DNA of 64,000 nucleotides. Source: Lentibacillus siamensis. GTDB lineage: Bacteria > Bacillota > Bacilli > Bacillales > Amphibacillaceae. Below are positions 1-7,749 of the stretch, piece by piece (the stretch's first letter is position 1; every line of letters starts with the position of its first letter). The translations under genes were made by a program, and so were the position numbers. Location of the stretch: contig NZ_BAAADS010000007.1 of assembly GCF_039522605.1 (NCBI RefSeq), positions 1 to 64,000 of the forward strand. The letters are read 5' to 3'. Below the pieces are notes generated by a model. That model saw nothing but the letters and a program-made list of their open reading frames with translations. It had not been told where the DNA came from and did no database searches.

Positions 1-71
1 ACAGCAGTTAAGCTCTCCAGCGCCGATGGTAGTTGGGGCTTTGCCCCTGCAAGAGTAGGACGCCGCCAGGC
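1..71 (+). rRNA. rrf: 5S ribosomal RNA, 3' end (partial)
   Basis: The first ~70 bases match the conserved 3' part of a Bacillus-type 5S rRNA: a segment ending AGTAGGACGCCGCCAGGC, preceded by the stem region CGCCGATGGTAGT. The 5' part lies outside the window. A Rho-independent terminator follows at once, as at the end of an rrn operon. In B. subtilis an rrn operon also precedes ctsR, so the context agrees. No tRNA genes follow it here. Confidence 0.9.
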
Positions 72-79
72 AAATGGGA

Positions 80-115
80 AAATCCGGGATACAATATCGT
101 ATTCCGGATTTTTTT
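80..115 (+). terminator. Rho-independent terminator of the rRNA operon
   Basis: AAATCCGGGATAC and GTATTCCGGATTT form a long stem with a six-base loop, followed by a run of T. It lies about ten bases after the 5S rRNA end. Confidence 0.9.
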
Positions 116-133
116 ATATTGAATGGCATATAT

Positions 134-162
134 TTTACAAAGGACCATAATTAAAATAGGAT
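134..162 (+). promoter_or_regulatory. Possible sigma-A promoter of the mgtC-like gene
   Basis: TTTACA and TAGGAT are separated by 17 bp, about 45 bp before the start codon and downstream of the rRNA terminator. The -10 is a weak match, so this is tentative. Confidence 0.35.
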
Positions 163-205
163 ATAAATAATATCCAATGTTATGTTGCAAGGGGAGATAA
201 AATGA

Positions 206-904
206 ATGGATGATATGATTGAACAACTACTCGGTGGGCATTTTTTTACGATAATGATACGGGTGTTAATAGCCCTGCTGTTATCCGGCCTGATTGGTTT
301 TGAAAGGGAATTAAAACGACATTCAGCCGGCTTTCGCACGCACATTCTGGTAGGTGTGGGTTCATGCTTAATGATGCTCTTGTCATTGTATGGGTTTGAA
401 GCATTTATTGATGAGTATGATAATATCCGTTTTGATCCGGCGCGTATCCCCTCGTATGTTATAAGTGGAATTGGTTTTCTTGGAGCAGGTACGATTATTG
501 TTAATGGTATGACTATTCGCGGATTAACAACTGCTGCTTCCATATGGGCGGTTGCCGGTTTGGGTCTTGTAGTCGGTGCCGGGATGTATGCGGCTGCAGT
601 ATTTACGACTTTTGTTATATTACTGAGCCTTGTTTTTTTGAACAACATTGAAAAAATGTTCTCGAAGGGCCGTTCTTCTGATCTGATTGAAATTGTTGCC
701 TTTTCTAATTTGAAAATAGAAAAAGTTATTTCCATATTTGAATCTTTTCAGTTAAGTATCAACCAAGTGGAAATTGAAAAAGAAGATATTAACCTGCAAA
801 ATATTTTTATAAAGATCAATCATGATCCTAAATTGGATCGTATGCTTTTGTTTTCAGAGATATCGAAGCTGGAACATGTGAAAAATATTACGGAACGAAA
901 ATGA
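206..904 (+). CDS. MgtC/SapB-family membrane protein
   Basis: A 232-residue protein with the MgtC/SapB N-terminal domain. About five hydrophobic segments span residues 10-145, with the family landmarks LIGFERE (residues 27-33), a GFLGAGTI stretch (about 91-98) and an RGLTTAASIWAVAGLGL run (about 104-120). The last ~80 residues are soluble and mixed alpha/beta, like the ACT-like tail of some members. MgtC proteins affect Mg2+ and acid homeostasis and can inhibit F-ATPase; here the exact role is inferred from family only. The start is ATG 206 with AAGGGGAG at 189-196; an ATG at 202 runs into a stop after three codons. The gene is monocistronic between two terminators. No M-box riboswitch is apparent upstream. 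Confidence 0.85.
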   Translation: MDDMIEQLLGGHFFTIMIRVLIALLLSGLIGFERELKRHSAGFRTHILVGVGSCLMMLLSLYGFEAFIDEYDNIRFDPARIPSYVISGIGFLGAGTIIVNGMTIRGLTTAASIWAVAGLGLVVGAGMYAAAVFTTFVILLSLVFLNNIEKMFSKGRSSDLIEIVAFSNLKIEKVISIFESFQLSINQVEIEKEDINLQNIFIKINHDPKLDRMLLFSEISKLEHVKNITERK

Positions 905-905
905 G

Positions 906-941
906 AAAGACCTTGCGTAACATCACGCAGGGTCTTTGTTT
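906..941 (+). terminator. Rho-independent terminator after the mgtC-like gene
   Basis: AAAGACCTTGCGT and ACGCAGGGTCTTT pair around a six-base loop, followed by GTTT. It begins two bases after the stop codon. Confidence 0.85.
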
Positions 942-1152
942 CAAGCTGTTGTATTACCTGGGAAGCTTCATATTCCAATTGCTGCATGGGTATTCTTTTA
1001 AAAAAGCCGGTTGTTCTTTCCCGGCATCCAAAAGAGCACACGTTATTCACATAATTTATAATACAAGCTGAACCTGATAATTCATTCTATGTTTCTGACC
1101 CGTATGTTTCATTCCGTTCGATTTTGTCTAAAATAAGTATAGAACTTAGTGC
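942..1152. other. Non-coding stretch upstream of the ctsR promoter
   Basis: About 210 bases between the mgtC terminator and the ctsR promoter. A reverse-strand reading frame here shows no family resemblance and no convincing ribosome binding site. I see no sigma-B promoter like the one reported for B. subtilis ctsR. Confidence 0.5.
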
Positions 1153-1181
1153 TTTTCATCGTCGAATTTTTACCGTATAAT
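1153..1181 (+). promoter_or_regulatory. Sigma-A promoter of the ctsR operon
   Basis: TTTTCA at 1153-1158 and a perfect TATAAT at 1176-1181 are separated by 17 bp. The predicted transcription start (about 1188) falls at the edge of the CtsR operator, as expected for a repressed promoter. Confidence 0.65.
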
Positions 1182-1189
1182 AATTACAT

Positions 1190-1213
1190 AGTCAAAGATA
1201 GTCAAAGTCAAAA
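1190..1213 (+). promoter_or_regulatory. CtsR operator (tandem heptads)
   Basis: AGTCAAA GAT AGTCAAA at 1190-1206 matches the CtsR direct-repeat box (RGTCAAA NAN RGTCAAA) exactly. It is followed immediately by a third partial heptad, GTCAAAA, at 1207-1213. It overlaps the predicted start of transcription of ctsR, giving autoregulation and heat-stress control of the clpC operon. Confidence 0.9.
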
Positions 1214-1260
1214 ACGGTATAGTGCAAATTACTGATGAGTGCTCAAGAGGAGGAGGGCAA

Positions 1261-1734
1261 ATGAGTAACATCTCAGACATCATTGAAGAACATTTAAAAA
1301 AAATTTTAGAGGCTGCCAGGCAGGAATCAATCGAAATAAAGCGAAGTGAAATAGCAGACCAGTTTCAATGTGTGCCATCACAAATTAATTACGTGATTAA
1401 TACCCGCTTCACAGTGGAAAAAGGGTATATAGTGGAAAGTAAACGAGGTGGAGGCGGGTATATCCGCATTATTCGCATCAAGCATCAGGATAAAGCTGAA
1501 TTAATTGACGATATCATTGAAATGATCAATCCCGCGCTTACACAGCACGCCGCTTTGGACGTATTGGAACGATTGATGGAAGAGCAATTGATTACAGAAC
1601 GTGAGGCGAAGATCATGTTAAGCGTGATTGACCGAAAAACATTGGCGTTTCAATTACCGTTGCGTGATGAAGTGCGTGCCCGAGTGATGACTGCTATGCT
1701 GTCAACACTGAAATATTTAAATAGGGAAGAGTAA
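1261..1734 (+). CDS. ctsR: Transcriptional repressor CtsR
   Basis: 157 residues, typical for CtsR. It is a dimeric winged helix-turn-helix repressor of class III heat-shock genes (clpC, clpP, clpE). The N-terminal DNA-binding domain carries the diagnostic sequence CVPSQINYVI (residues ~37-46) and the glycine-rich wing KRGGGGYIRI (~61-70), whose GGGG loop is the heat-sensing element in B. subtilis. The C-terminal helical half is the dimerisation region and McsB target. The start is ATG 1261, directly after GAGGAGG; an in-frame GTG at 1222 lacks a comparable site. First gene of ctsR-mcsA-mcsB-clpC, with its own operator at 1190-1213. Confidence 0.96.
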   Translation: MSNISDIIEEHLKKILEAARQESIEIKRSEIADQFQCVPSQINYVINTRFTVEKGYIVESKRGGGGYIRIIRIKHQDKAELIDDIIEMINPALTQHAALDVLERLMEEQLITEREAKIMLSVIDRKTLAFQLPLRDEVRARVMTAMLSTLKYLNREE

Positions 1735-1747
1735 AGGGGGAGGATGT

Positions 1748-2284
1748 ATGGAATGCCAAGAGTGCCACAATCGTACAGCCACACTTCATTTTACACAAGT
1801 GATAAATGGTAATAAAACGGAAGTGCATGTATGTGAAAAGTGTGCACACGAGAAAGGATATATGACGTATCCGGATGATGGATATTCGCTTCACAATTTA
1901 CTGACAGGGTTATTTAATTTTGATGTACCATCAATGGAAAGTCCGCAAAACACTCCCTATAAACAGAAAGAGGATTTGCAGTGCCCGCAATGCGGAATGA
2001 CCTTTACGGAGTTCAAACGGGTCGGTAAATTCGGATGTGCGGAATGTTACCATGCGTTTTCTGATCGGCTTGATTCTATTTTCCGAAGAGTTCACAGTGG
2101 AAACACTCGCCACAACGGAAAAATTCCGCAGCGAAAAGGCGGCGATTTGCAAACCAAAAAACAAATCGAATCCCACAAGGAAGAATTGCAGCGCCTGATA
2201 AAGAATGAAGCATTTGAGGAAGCAGCAAAAGTCAGGGATAAGATTAAAGAATTGGAAAATCAAAAGCGGGGTGAAAACTCATGA
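1748..2284 (+). CDS. mcsA: McsA, zinc-finger activator of the arginine kinase McsB
   Basis: 178 residues. Three CxxC pairs and a fourth near Cys97/Cys100 are visible (C3/C6, C29/C32, C79/C82, C97/C100), forming the zinc fingers of McsA. A UVR motif occupies the C-terminal ~35 residues, with EAFEEAAKVRDKIKEL near the end. McsA activates McsB and helps deliver CtsR and other substrates to ClpC. GGGGGAGG precedes the ATG. The stop overlaps the mcsB start by four bases (ATGA), implying translational coupling. Confidence 0.95.
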   Translation: MECQECHNRTATLHFTQVINGNKTEVHVCEKCAHEKGYMTYPDDGYSLHNLLTGLFNFDVPSMESPQNTPYKQKEDLQCPQCGMTFTEFKRVGKFGCAECYHAFSDRLDSIFRRVHSGNTRHNGKIPQRKGGDLQTKKQIESHKEELQRLIKNEAFEEAAKVRDKIKELENQKRGENS

Positions 2285-3345
2285 CCCTACAGCACTTTAT
2301 GAACGAGGCAATAAGTCCGTGGATGCGAGAAGAAGGTCCGGACAGTGATATTGTCCTAAGCAGCCGGATCCGGCTTGCCCGAAATTTTGCATCGTACGCA
2401 TACCCTGTTTTGTCGAAAGAGGATAATCTTAATCAAATCAGTACTTTTATGGAAGAACAATATGCGCATCAGACGTTTCAGGATTATGAGGACTTTGAAT
2501 TTATTCCGTTAAAAAATCTGACCGCCGTCCAAAAACGGGTATTGGTTGAAAAGCATCTGATCAGTCCCCACCTGGCAGAGCATGACTCCACATCAGCTGT
2601 TCTGATATCAAAAAATGAGCAGGTGTCAATTATGGTCAATGAAGAAGATCATATGCGGGTTCAGCTTTATTTTCCTGGTCTTCAATTGAATAAGGCGCTC
2701 AAAAAAGCATTTGAGTTTGATGACTGGCTGGAGGAAAAAATAGATTTTGCATTTGATGAAACATGGGGATATTTGACCAGCTGTCCGACAAATGTTGGTA
2801 CCGGAATGCGTGCATCGGTCATGATGCATCTGCCGGCGCTTGCGTTAACCCAGCAAATTAACCGGATGATTCCAGCAATCAATCAGCTTGGCCTTGTTGT
2901 TCGGGGAATTTACGGGGAAGGCAGTGATGCAGTCGGTAATATTTTTCAGATTTCCAATCAGATTACGCTTGGCAAATCAGAGGAAGATATCGTAGAAGAT
3001 TTACAGAGTGTTGTTCACCAATTAATCGAACATGAGCGGAAAGCGCGCCAGCAGATTATGAAACGATCCGGGATCAACCTGGAGGACAGAATTTTCCGTT
3101 CGTTTGGTGTTCTGGAATACAGCCGCATTATTGAATCGAAGGAAGCTGCCAGATGTTTATCAAATGTACGTTTGGGAATTGACCTGGGAATCATCAACCA
3201 GGTTTCACATAATATACTTAATGAACTAATGGTATTAACACAACCAGGATTTTTACAGCAATATGCAGGAAAAACGTTATCATCGAATGAACGGGATGTA
3301 TTACGTGCATCGCTTATTCGTGAAAGATTGCAGTTAGAGAAATAG
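2281..3345 (+). CDS. mcsB: Protein arginine kinase McsB
   Basis: 354 residues, with the phosphagen-kinase-like catalytic domain. Nucleotide-binding motif SSRIRLARN lies at residues 27-35, the conserved TSCPTNVGTGMRA segment near residue 165-177, and an IYGEG loop near 210. McsB phosphorylates arginines on substrates such as CtsR, marking them for ClpC-ClpP degradation. The C-terminal domain that binds phosphoarginine is present. The start ATG 2281 overlaps mcsA and follows GGGGTG. clpC follows after 17 bases. Confidence 0.96.
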   Translation: MTLQHFMNEAISPWMREEGPDSDIVLSSRIRLARNFASYAYPVLSKEDNLNQISTFMEEQYAHQTFQDYEDFEFIPLKNLTAVQKRVLVEKHLISPHLAEHDSTSAVLISKNEQVSIMVNEEDHMRVQLYFPGLQLNKALKKAFEFDDWLEEKIDFAFDETWGYLTSCPTNVGTGMRASVMMHLPALALTQQINRMIPAINQLGLVVRGIYGEGSDAVGNIFQISNQITLGKSEEDIVEDLQSVVHQLIEHERKARQQIMKRSGINLEDRIFRSFGVLEYSRIIESKEAARCLSNVRLGIDLGIINQVSHNILNELMVLTQPGFLQQYAGKTLSSNERDVLRASLIRERLQLEK

Positions 3346-3362
3346 ATTGGAGGAAATTGGAT

Positions 3363-5792
3363 ATGATGTTTGGACGATTTACGGAACGAGCACAAAAAGT
3401 ATTGGCGTTATCCCAGGAGGAAGCAGTTCGACTGGGTCACAATAATATCGGCACAGAGCATGTATTACTGGGCTTGGTGCGAGAAGGAGATGGAATCGCC
3501 GCGAAAGCCTTGCAATCATTAGGGCTTGAGGTTTCCAAAATTCAGGAAGAAGTGGAGAAACTGATAGGCGTGGGCAAACAGCCGATGCAGACGATTCATT
3601 ATACACCGCGTGCCAAAAAAGTAGTGGAACTGTCGCAGGATGAGGCTCGCAAGCTCGGTCACTCATATGTCGGAACAGAACATATTTTGCTTGGGTTAAT
3701 CCGTGAGGGAGAAGGTGTAGCAGCAAGGGTGTTGAATAACCTTGGTGTCAGCCTGAATAAAGCGCGTCAGCAGGTGCTGCAGCTCCTGGGAAGTAATGAG
3801 TCACAGGCTGGTCGCCAGGGTCGTGCAGCGCAGACATCGAATGCGAACACTCCCACATTGGACTCTCTTGCCAGAGATTTAACGGTAAGTGCAAAAGAAG
3901 GAAATATCGATCCGGTTATTGGCCGCAGCAAGGAAATCGAACGTGTTATTCAAGTGCTGAGCCGTCGTACAAAAAATAACCCGGTGCTTATTGGGGAGCC
4001 TGGTGTTGGTAAAACGGCAGTGGCTGAAGGGTTAGCTCAGCAGATTGTCAATAATGAAATCCCGGAAATTTTACGTGATAAACGTGTAATGACCCTTGAT
4101 ATGGGGACTGTTGTAGCCGGTACAAAATACCGCGGCGAGTTCGAGGATCGTCTGAAAAAAGTGATGGAGGAAATCCGTCAGGCCGGTAATATTATTCTGT
4201 TTATTGATGAACTGCATACGCTGATTGGAGCAGGTGGTGCAGAAGGAGCAATTGATGCATCCAACATACTGAAACCGGCATTATCCCGTGGTGAATTGCA
4301 GTGTATCGGGGCGACTACACTCGATGAATATCGTAAGTACATTGAAAAAGACGCAGCATTAGAGCGCCGTTTTCAACCGATTCAGGTGGATGAACCATCA
4401 TTGGACGAAACCGTTCAGATTCTGAAAGGACTGCGTGACCGTTATGAAGCACATCACAGAGTAACGATTACGGATGATGCAGTTGAAGCAGCTGCGAACT
4501 TATCTGATCGGTACATCACCGATCGTTTCTTACCGGATAAGGCAATCGATTTAATCGATGAGGCGGGGTCCAAGGTTCGTTTGCGTTCCTACACCATTCC
4601 GCCGAATCTGAAGGAACTGGAGGAGAAGCTGGAAGAAGTCAGAAAGGAAAAAGATTCGGCCGTTCAGAGCCAGGAGTTTGAAAAAGCGGCATCATTAAGA
4701 GATTCCGAACAGCGACTGCGTGAGGAAGTTGAGGAAACGAAAAATGAATGGAAGGAAAAACAGGGACAGGAAACGTCTGAAGTGACTGTAGAAGATATCG
4801 CCACAGTTGTATCTGTTTGGACTGGTGTCCCAGTTTCCCAGTTAACGAAAGAAGAGAGTGAGCGTCTCCTGAATTTGGAAGATACGTTGCATAACCGTGT
4901 GATTGGCCAGGAAGAAGCAGTTGATGCTGTTGCCAAAGCGATTCGTCGTGCTCGTGCAGGTTTGAAGGATCCAAAACGTCCGATTGGTTCATTTATTTTT
5001 CTCGGGCCTACCGGTGTCGGGAAAACCGAGCTTGCCAGAGCATTAGCGGAAGCGATGTTTTCCGATGAGGAGGCAATGATTCGAATTGATATGTCCGAAT
5101 ACATGGAAAAACACTCGACTTCACGTTTAGTTGGTTCGCCTCCAGGTTATGTTGGCTATGATGAAGGCGGGCAGCTTACCGAAAAAGTGCGGAGAAAACC
5201 TTATTCCGTCGTATTACTGGATGAGGTTGAAAAGGCACACCCTGAAGTGTTTAATATTTTATTACAAGTTCTGGAAGACGGCCGTCTGACCGATTCCAAG
5301 GGGCGTGTGGTTGATTTCCGCAATACCGTCCTGATTATGACGTCCAATGTCGGTGCCAATGAGCTGAAGCGGAATAAATATGTCGGCTTTAATCTGGGTG
5401 ATGAAAATATGGATTACAAAAATATGAAAACCAAAGTTACGGATGAATTGAAAAAAGCATTCCGTCCGGAGTTCCTGAACCGTATTGATGAAACAATTGT
5501 ATTCCACTCATTGGAACGGAAACATATGAAAGATATTGTTTCCTTGATGATTAAGCAATTGCAAAGCCGCTTGAAGGAGCAGGAGATTGAATTCACCCTG
5601 ACAGACAAAGCGGTTGATAAGATTGCCAATGAAGGGTTTGATCCGGAATACGGTGCCCGGCCGTTGCGCAGGTCGATTCAGAAAAATATTGAGGATTTGC
5701 TGTCGGAGGAGTTACTCAAAGAAACCATTTCCAAAGGTGAAAAAGTGAAAATAGGATTAACGAACAAGGGAGATTTTATGATTTTATCATAG
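3363..5792 (+). CDS. clpC: AAA+ unfoldase ClpC
   Basis: 809 residues. Order of domains: tandem Clp-N repeats (about 5-145), AAA-1 with Walker A GEPGVGKT (211-218), a coiled middle region with a UVR-like segment (about 415-480) that docks the adaptors McsB/MecA, then AAA-2 with Walker A GPTGVGKT (548-555) and a C-terminal D2-small domain. ClpC feeds arginine-phosphorylated or MecA-bound proteins to the ClpP peptidase. The MMFGRF start (ATG 3363) matches the family and sits nine bases after GGAGG; a TTG at 3357 is too close. No gene of the classical operon follows directly, since radA is about 2 kb away. Confidence 0.96.
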   Translation: MMFGRFTERAQKVLALSQEEAVRLGHNNIGTEHVLLGLVREGDGIAAKALQSLGLEVSKIQEEVEKLIGVGKQPMQTIHYTPRAKKVVELSQDEARKLGHSYVGTEHILLGLIREGEGVAARVLNNLGVSLNKARQQVLQLLGSNESQAGRQGRAAQTSNANTPTLDSLARDLTVSAKEGNIDPVIGRSKEIERVIQVLSRRTKNNPVLIGEPGVGKTAVAEGLAQQIVNNEIPEILRDKRVMTLDMGTVVAGTKYRGEFEDRLKKVMEEIRQAGNIILFIDELHTLIGAGGAEGAIDASNILKPALSRGELQCIGATTLDEYRKYIEKDAALERRFQPIQVDEPSLDETVQILKGLRDRYEAHHRVTITDDAVEAAANLSDRYITDRFLPDKAIDLIDEAGSKVRLRSYTIPPNLKELEEKLEEVRKEKDSAVQSQEFEKAASLRDSEQRLREEVEETKNEWKEKQGQETSEVTVEDIATVVSVWTGVPVSQLTKEESERLLNLEDTLHNRVIGQEEAVDAVAKAIRRARAGLKDPKRPIGSFIFLGPTGVGKTELARALAEAMFSDEEAMIRIDMSEYMEKHSTSRLVGSPPGYVGYDEGGQLTEKVRRKPYSVVLLDEVEKAHPEVFNILLQVLEDGRLTDSKGRVVDFRNTVLIMTSNVGANELKRNKYVGFNLGDENMDYKNMKTKVTDELKKAFRPEFLNRIDETIVFHSLERKHMKDIVSLMIKQLQSRLKEQEIEFTLTDKAVDKIANEGFDPEYGARPLRRSIQKNIEDLLSEELLKETISKGEKVKIGLTNKGDFMILS

Positions 5793-5795
5793 GAA

Positions 5796-5891
5796 TTGCT
5801 GCTGCAAATCCCGCGGCCTGATTACACTTCGCTTGCACTAACATTCATGCTCAAAGCAAAGTGTACGGCCGCTGCGGGTGTGCAGCAACAA
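5796..5891. repeat. Long imperfect inverted repeat downstream of clpC
   Basis: The left arm (5796-5834) contains TTGCTGCTGCA, CCCGCGGCC and TACACTTCGCTT. The right arm (5854-5891) contains AAGCAAAGTGTA, GGCCGC, GCGGG and TGCAGCAACAA. The arms pair over nearly their whole length with a few mismatches and bulges around a 19-base loop. There is no T tract directly after it, so it is not a classical terminator by itself. A reading frame across it (5796-6074) looks non-genic. Confidence 0.75.
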
Positions 5892-5918
5892 TACCTTTAT
5901 AGTTGTAAACCCCTTATG

Positions 5919-5957
5919 AAAGCTGGAAGAAACAATTCAACCAGCTTTTATTTTTTT
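5919..5957 (+). terminator. Rho-independent terminator, end of the clpC operon
   Basis: AAAGCTGG and CCAGCTTT pair around a 14-base loop and are followed by TATTTTTTT. This probably ends the ctsR-clpC transcript. Bases 5958-6080 show nothing further. Confidence 0.7.
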
Positions 5958-6096
5958 AATGTAGGCTCTTTTCATAAATATTGCTGCTGTTGGAAGGAAT
6001 TTATAAATGGTAAAAGCCATTTAACAGGATTTAAAGGATTCATTGTCGAACATATTATAAGACCAATGTATTAAAATTCGATGGAGGTAGTTTGTT

Positions 6097-6469
6097 ATGC
6101 TGAAATTATTTGAATATAATTGGCAAGTTCGTGATGACTGGTTTACATGGTGTGAAGCACTACCGGAAGAAGAATTATTAAAAAAACGGATAGGTGGAAT
6201 TGGGAGTATTATGTACACGCTTTTTCACATTGTGGATGTTGAATATAGAAATAGAGCCTTTTGTACGATCCTGGACAAGCGAAATGGAATATCGGAAACT
6301 TATCGAAACTGATTTCAATGGTGAGACGTTCAGCTTTCGATACGGCGAAATCATGCGTCATGTCATTGCCCATGAAATCCATCATATCGGTCAATTGTCT
6401 GTGTGGTCACGTGAAATTGGGCGAAAGCCAGTAACTGCAAATTTAATTGATAGAGGTTTATTTAATTAA
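6097..6469 (+). pseudogene. DinB-family protein, internally deleted and frameshifted
   Basis: The N-terminal half (from ATG 6097, after GGAGG) reads as a DinB/YisT-type protein: MLKLFEYNWQVRDDWF..., ending the conserved HIVDVEY. Reading then switches frame at about 6246. The next frame continues with EPFVRSWTSEMEYRKLIETD, then the metal-binding HVIAHEIHHIGQL motif, and stops at 6469. Relatives are about 155-165 residues with a ~40-50 residue segment between these two halves; here that segment is gone and the junction is out of frame (373 bases in total). So a deletion removed the middle and broke the gene. DinB-fold proteins are metal-dependent thiol or other transferases, so the original function is not assignable. 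Confidence 0.8.
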
Positions 6470-6656
6470 AAATACTAATTTTAAACTGTTGGTGGATTGG
6501 AGTGTCTTAATTCTTACTTTTCAGCGGGGTTAAATTTGGTTTGCTGTTACAAAATTTTATTTTATCTCTTATTTTACATTACCACAAAATGGATAAAAAT
6601 TCAAGCCTTGTTATGCACCTGTAAAGGGTGTATTAAGTAATAGAGGTGATGAAAAT

Positions 6657-7571
6657 ATGGAACAAAAAAGTATGACTGCACTTGTAAGTGCCTTTGCTCG
6701 AGCGCATCATTCTAAGCAAAAAGAAATAAAAATATTTGATGATTATTTAGCTAAGGAAGTTTTAACAAGGCAAGAATACAATCAAATTGCTGGCTATATG
6801 TCCAAAGGCATTGATTTCTTTAATCCGTCTTTTGATGGAACAGAAGATAAAGCTTTACAGTGGGTCGTAGATAATCAATTATCTCCTTCTCCACTTGGGA
6901 GGGCTGCATTTTCTGAAGAGATGCTTGAAAATGCCGTGAAAATTGGTGCAGAGCAATATTTAATTTTTGCTGCGGGATACGATACGTTTGCCTATCGTCA
7001 ACCTGACTGGGCAGAAAATATCGAAGTTTTTGAGTTAGACCATCCGGATATGATTGCGGACAAGCAAAAACGCGTTCATGATATAGCTGAGCAAAGGCCT
7101 GCAAACTTACACTATGTAGCTGTGGATTTTGAAAAAGACTATTGGCAGAGTCGTTTGTTTGATTGTAAGGCATTTGATCAAAACAAAAACAGTTTTTGCA
7201 GTTTGTTGGGGATCAGTTACTATTTGTCCAAAGAAAATTTTAGTGGAGTCGTTCAAGTGTTATCGAAGTATATACCAAAAGGCAGCAGTGTTATTTTCGA
7301 CTATCCTGATGAGAATACCTATACAGAAAACGCTGGTGAACGAACCAAAAAACAAGTGGCGATTGCGGAGGCAGCGAACGAAAAAATGTACGCTAGTTAT
7401 TCGTATCTGGAGATGGAAAAGCTTTTAGCCGATAACTCATTCTTGATTTATGAACATTTGACGCCGGATGAAATTACGGAGCGTTTTTTCAAAAAATATA
7501 ACGAGGCTTATCCGCAACATCAAATGACGGCGTTTGATAATGTGAATTATTGTTTGGCGGTGAAAAGATAA
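6657..7571 (+). CDS. YktD-like class I SAM-dependent methyltransferase (PPM/LCM family)
   Basis: 304 residues. The SAM-binding motif I is seen as FAAGYDTFAYR (about residues 103-113), followed by the acidic VFELDHPDMIADKQKR segment (about 123-138) and a VDFEKD motif (about 161-166). These are diagnostic of the leucine-carboxyl-methyltransferase-like family (TIGR00027 type), to which B. subtilis YktD of equal length belongs. The substrate is unknown. The start is ATG 6657 with AGAGGTG upstream. It is AT-rich relative to the surrounding housekeeping genes and sits beside a decayed gene between clpC and radA, which are adjacent in B. subtilis. Local insertion is therefore likely. Downstream is a weak GC hairpin (CACCGTCC/GGGCGGTG, about 7588-7612) without a T tract. 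Confidence 0.8.
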   Translation: MEQKSMTALVSAFARAHHSKQKEIKIFDDYLAKEVLTRQEYNQIAGYMSKGIDFFNPSFDGTEDKALQWVVDNQLSPSPLGRAAFSEEMLENAVKIGAEQYLIFAAGYDTFAYRQPDWAENIEVFELDHPDMIADKQKRVHDIAEQRPANLHYVAVDFEKDYWQSRLFDCKAFDQNKNSFCSLLGISYYLSKENFSGVVQVLSKYIPKGSSVIFDYPDENTYTENAGERTKKQVAIAEAANEKMYASYSYLEMEKLLADNSFLIYEHLTPDEITERFFKKYNEAYPQHQMTAFDNVNYCLAVKR

Positions 7572-7749
7572 TTTAATTTCACATTTGCACCGTCCAGATT
7601 TTCGGGCGGTGTAATAGTGAAAAACCTTAAAAGATGCACCATATCGGCGATGTGGCATAAATATGTAATTTATACTATGAAAATGATAGAAATCCGTAAC
7701 CTTCATATCAGGTAAATCGTATATAATGATAGATACAGGGAAAGGTTGG

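Noticed and set aside
5796..6074. A 92-codon open frame after clpC
   Set aside because: It lies across the long palindrome and the clpC terminator, has no ribosome binding site and no recognisable product.
7588..7612. Terminator after the YktD-like gene
   Set aside because: CACCGTCC/GGGCGGTG pairs, but no T tract follows on either strand, so it is mentioned only as a weak hairpin.
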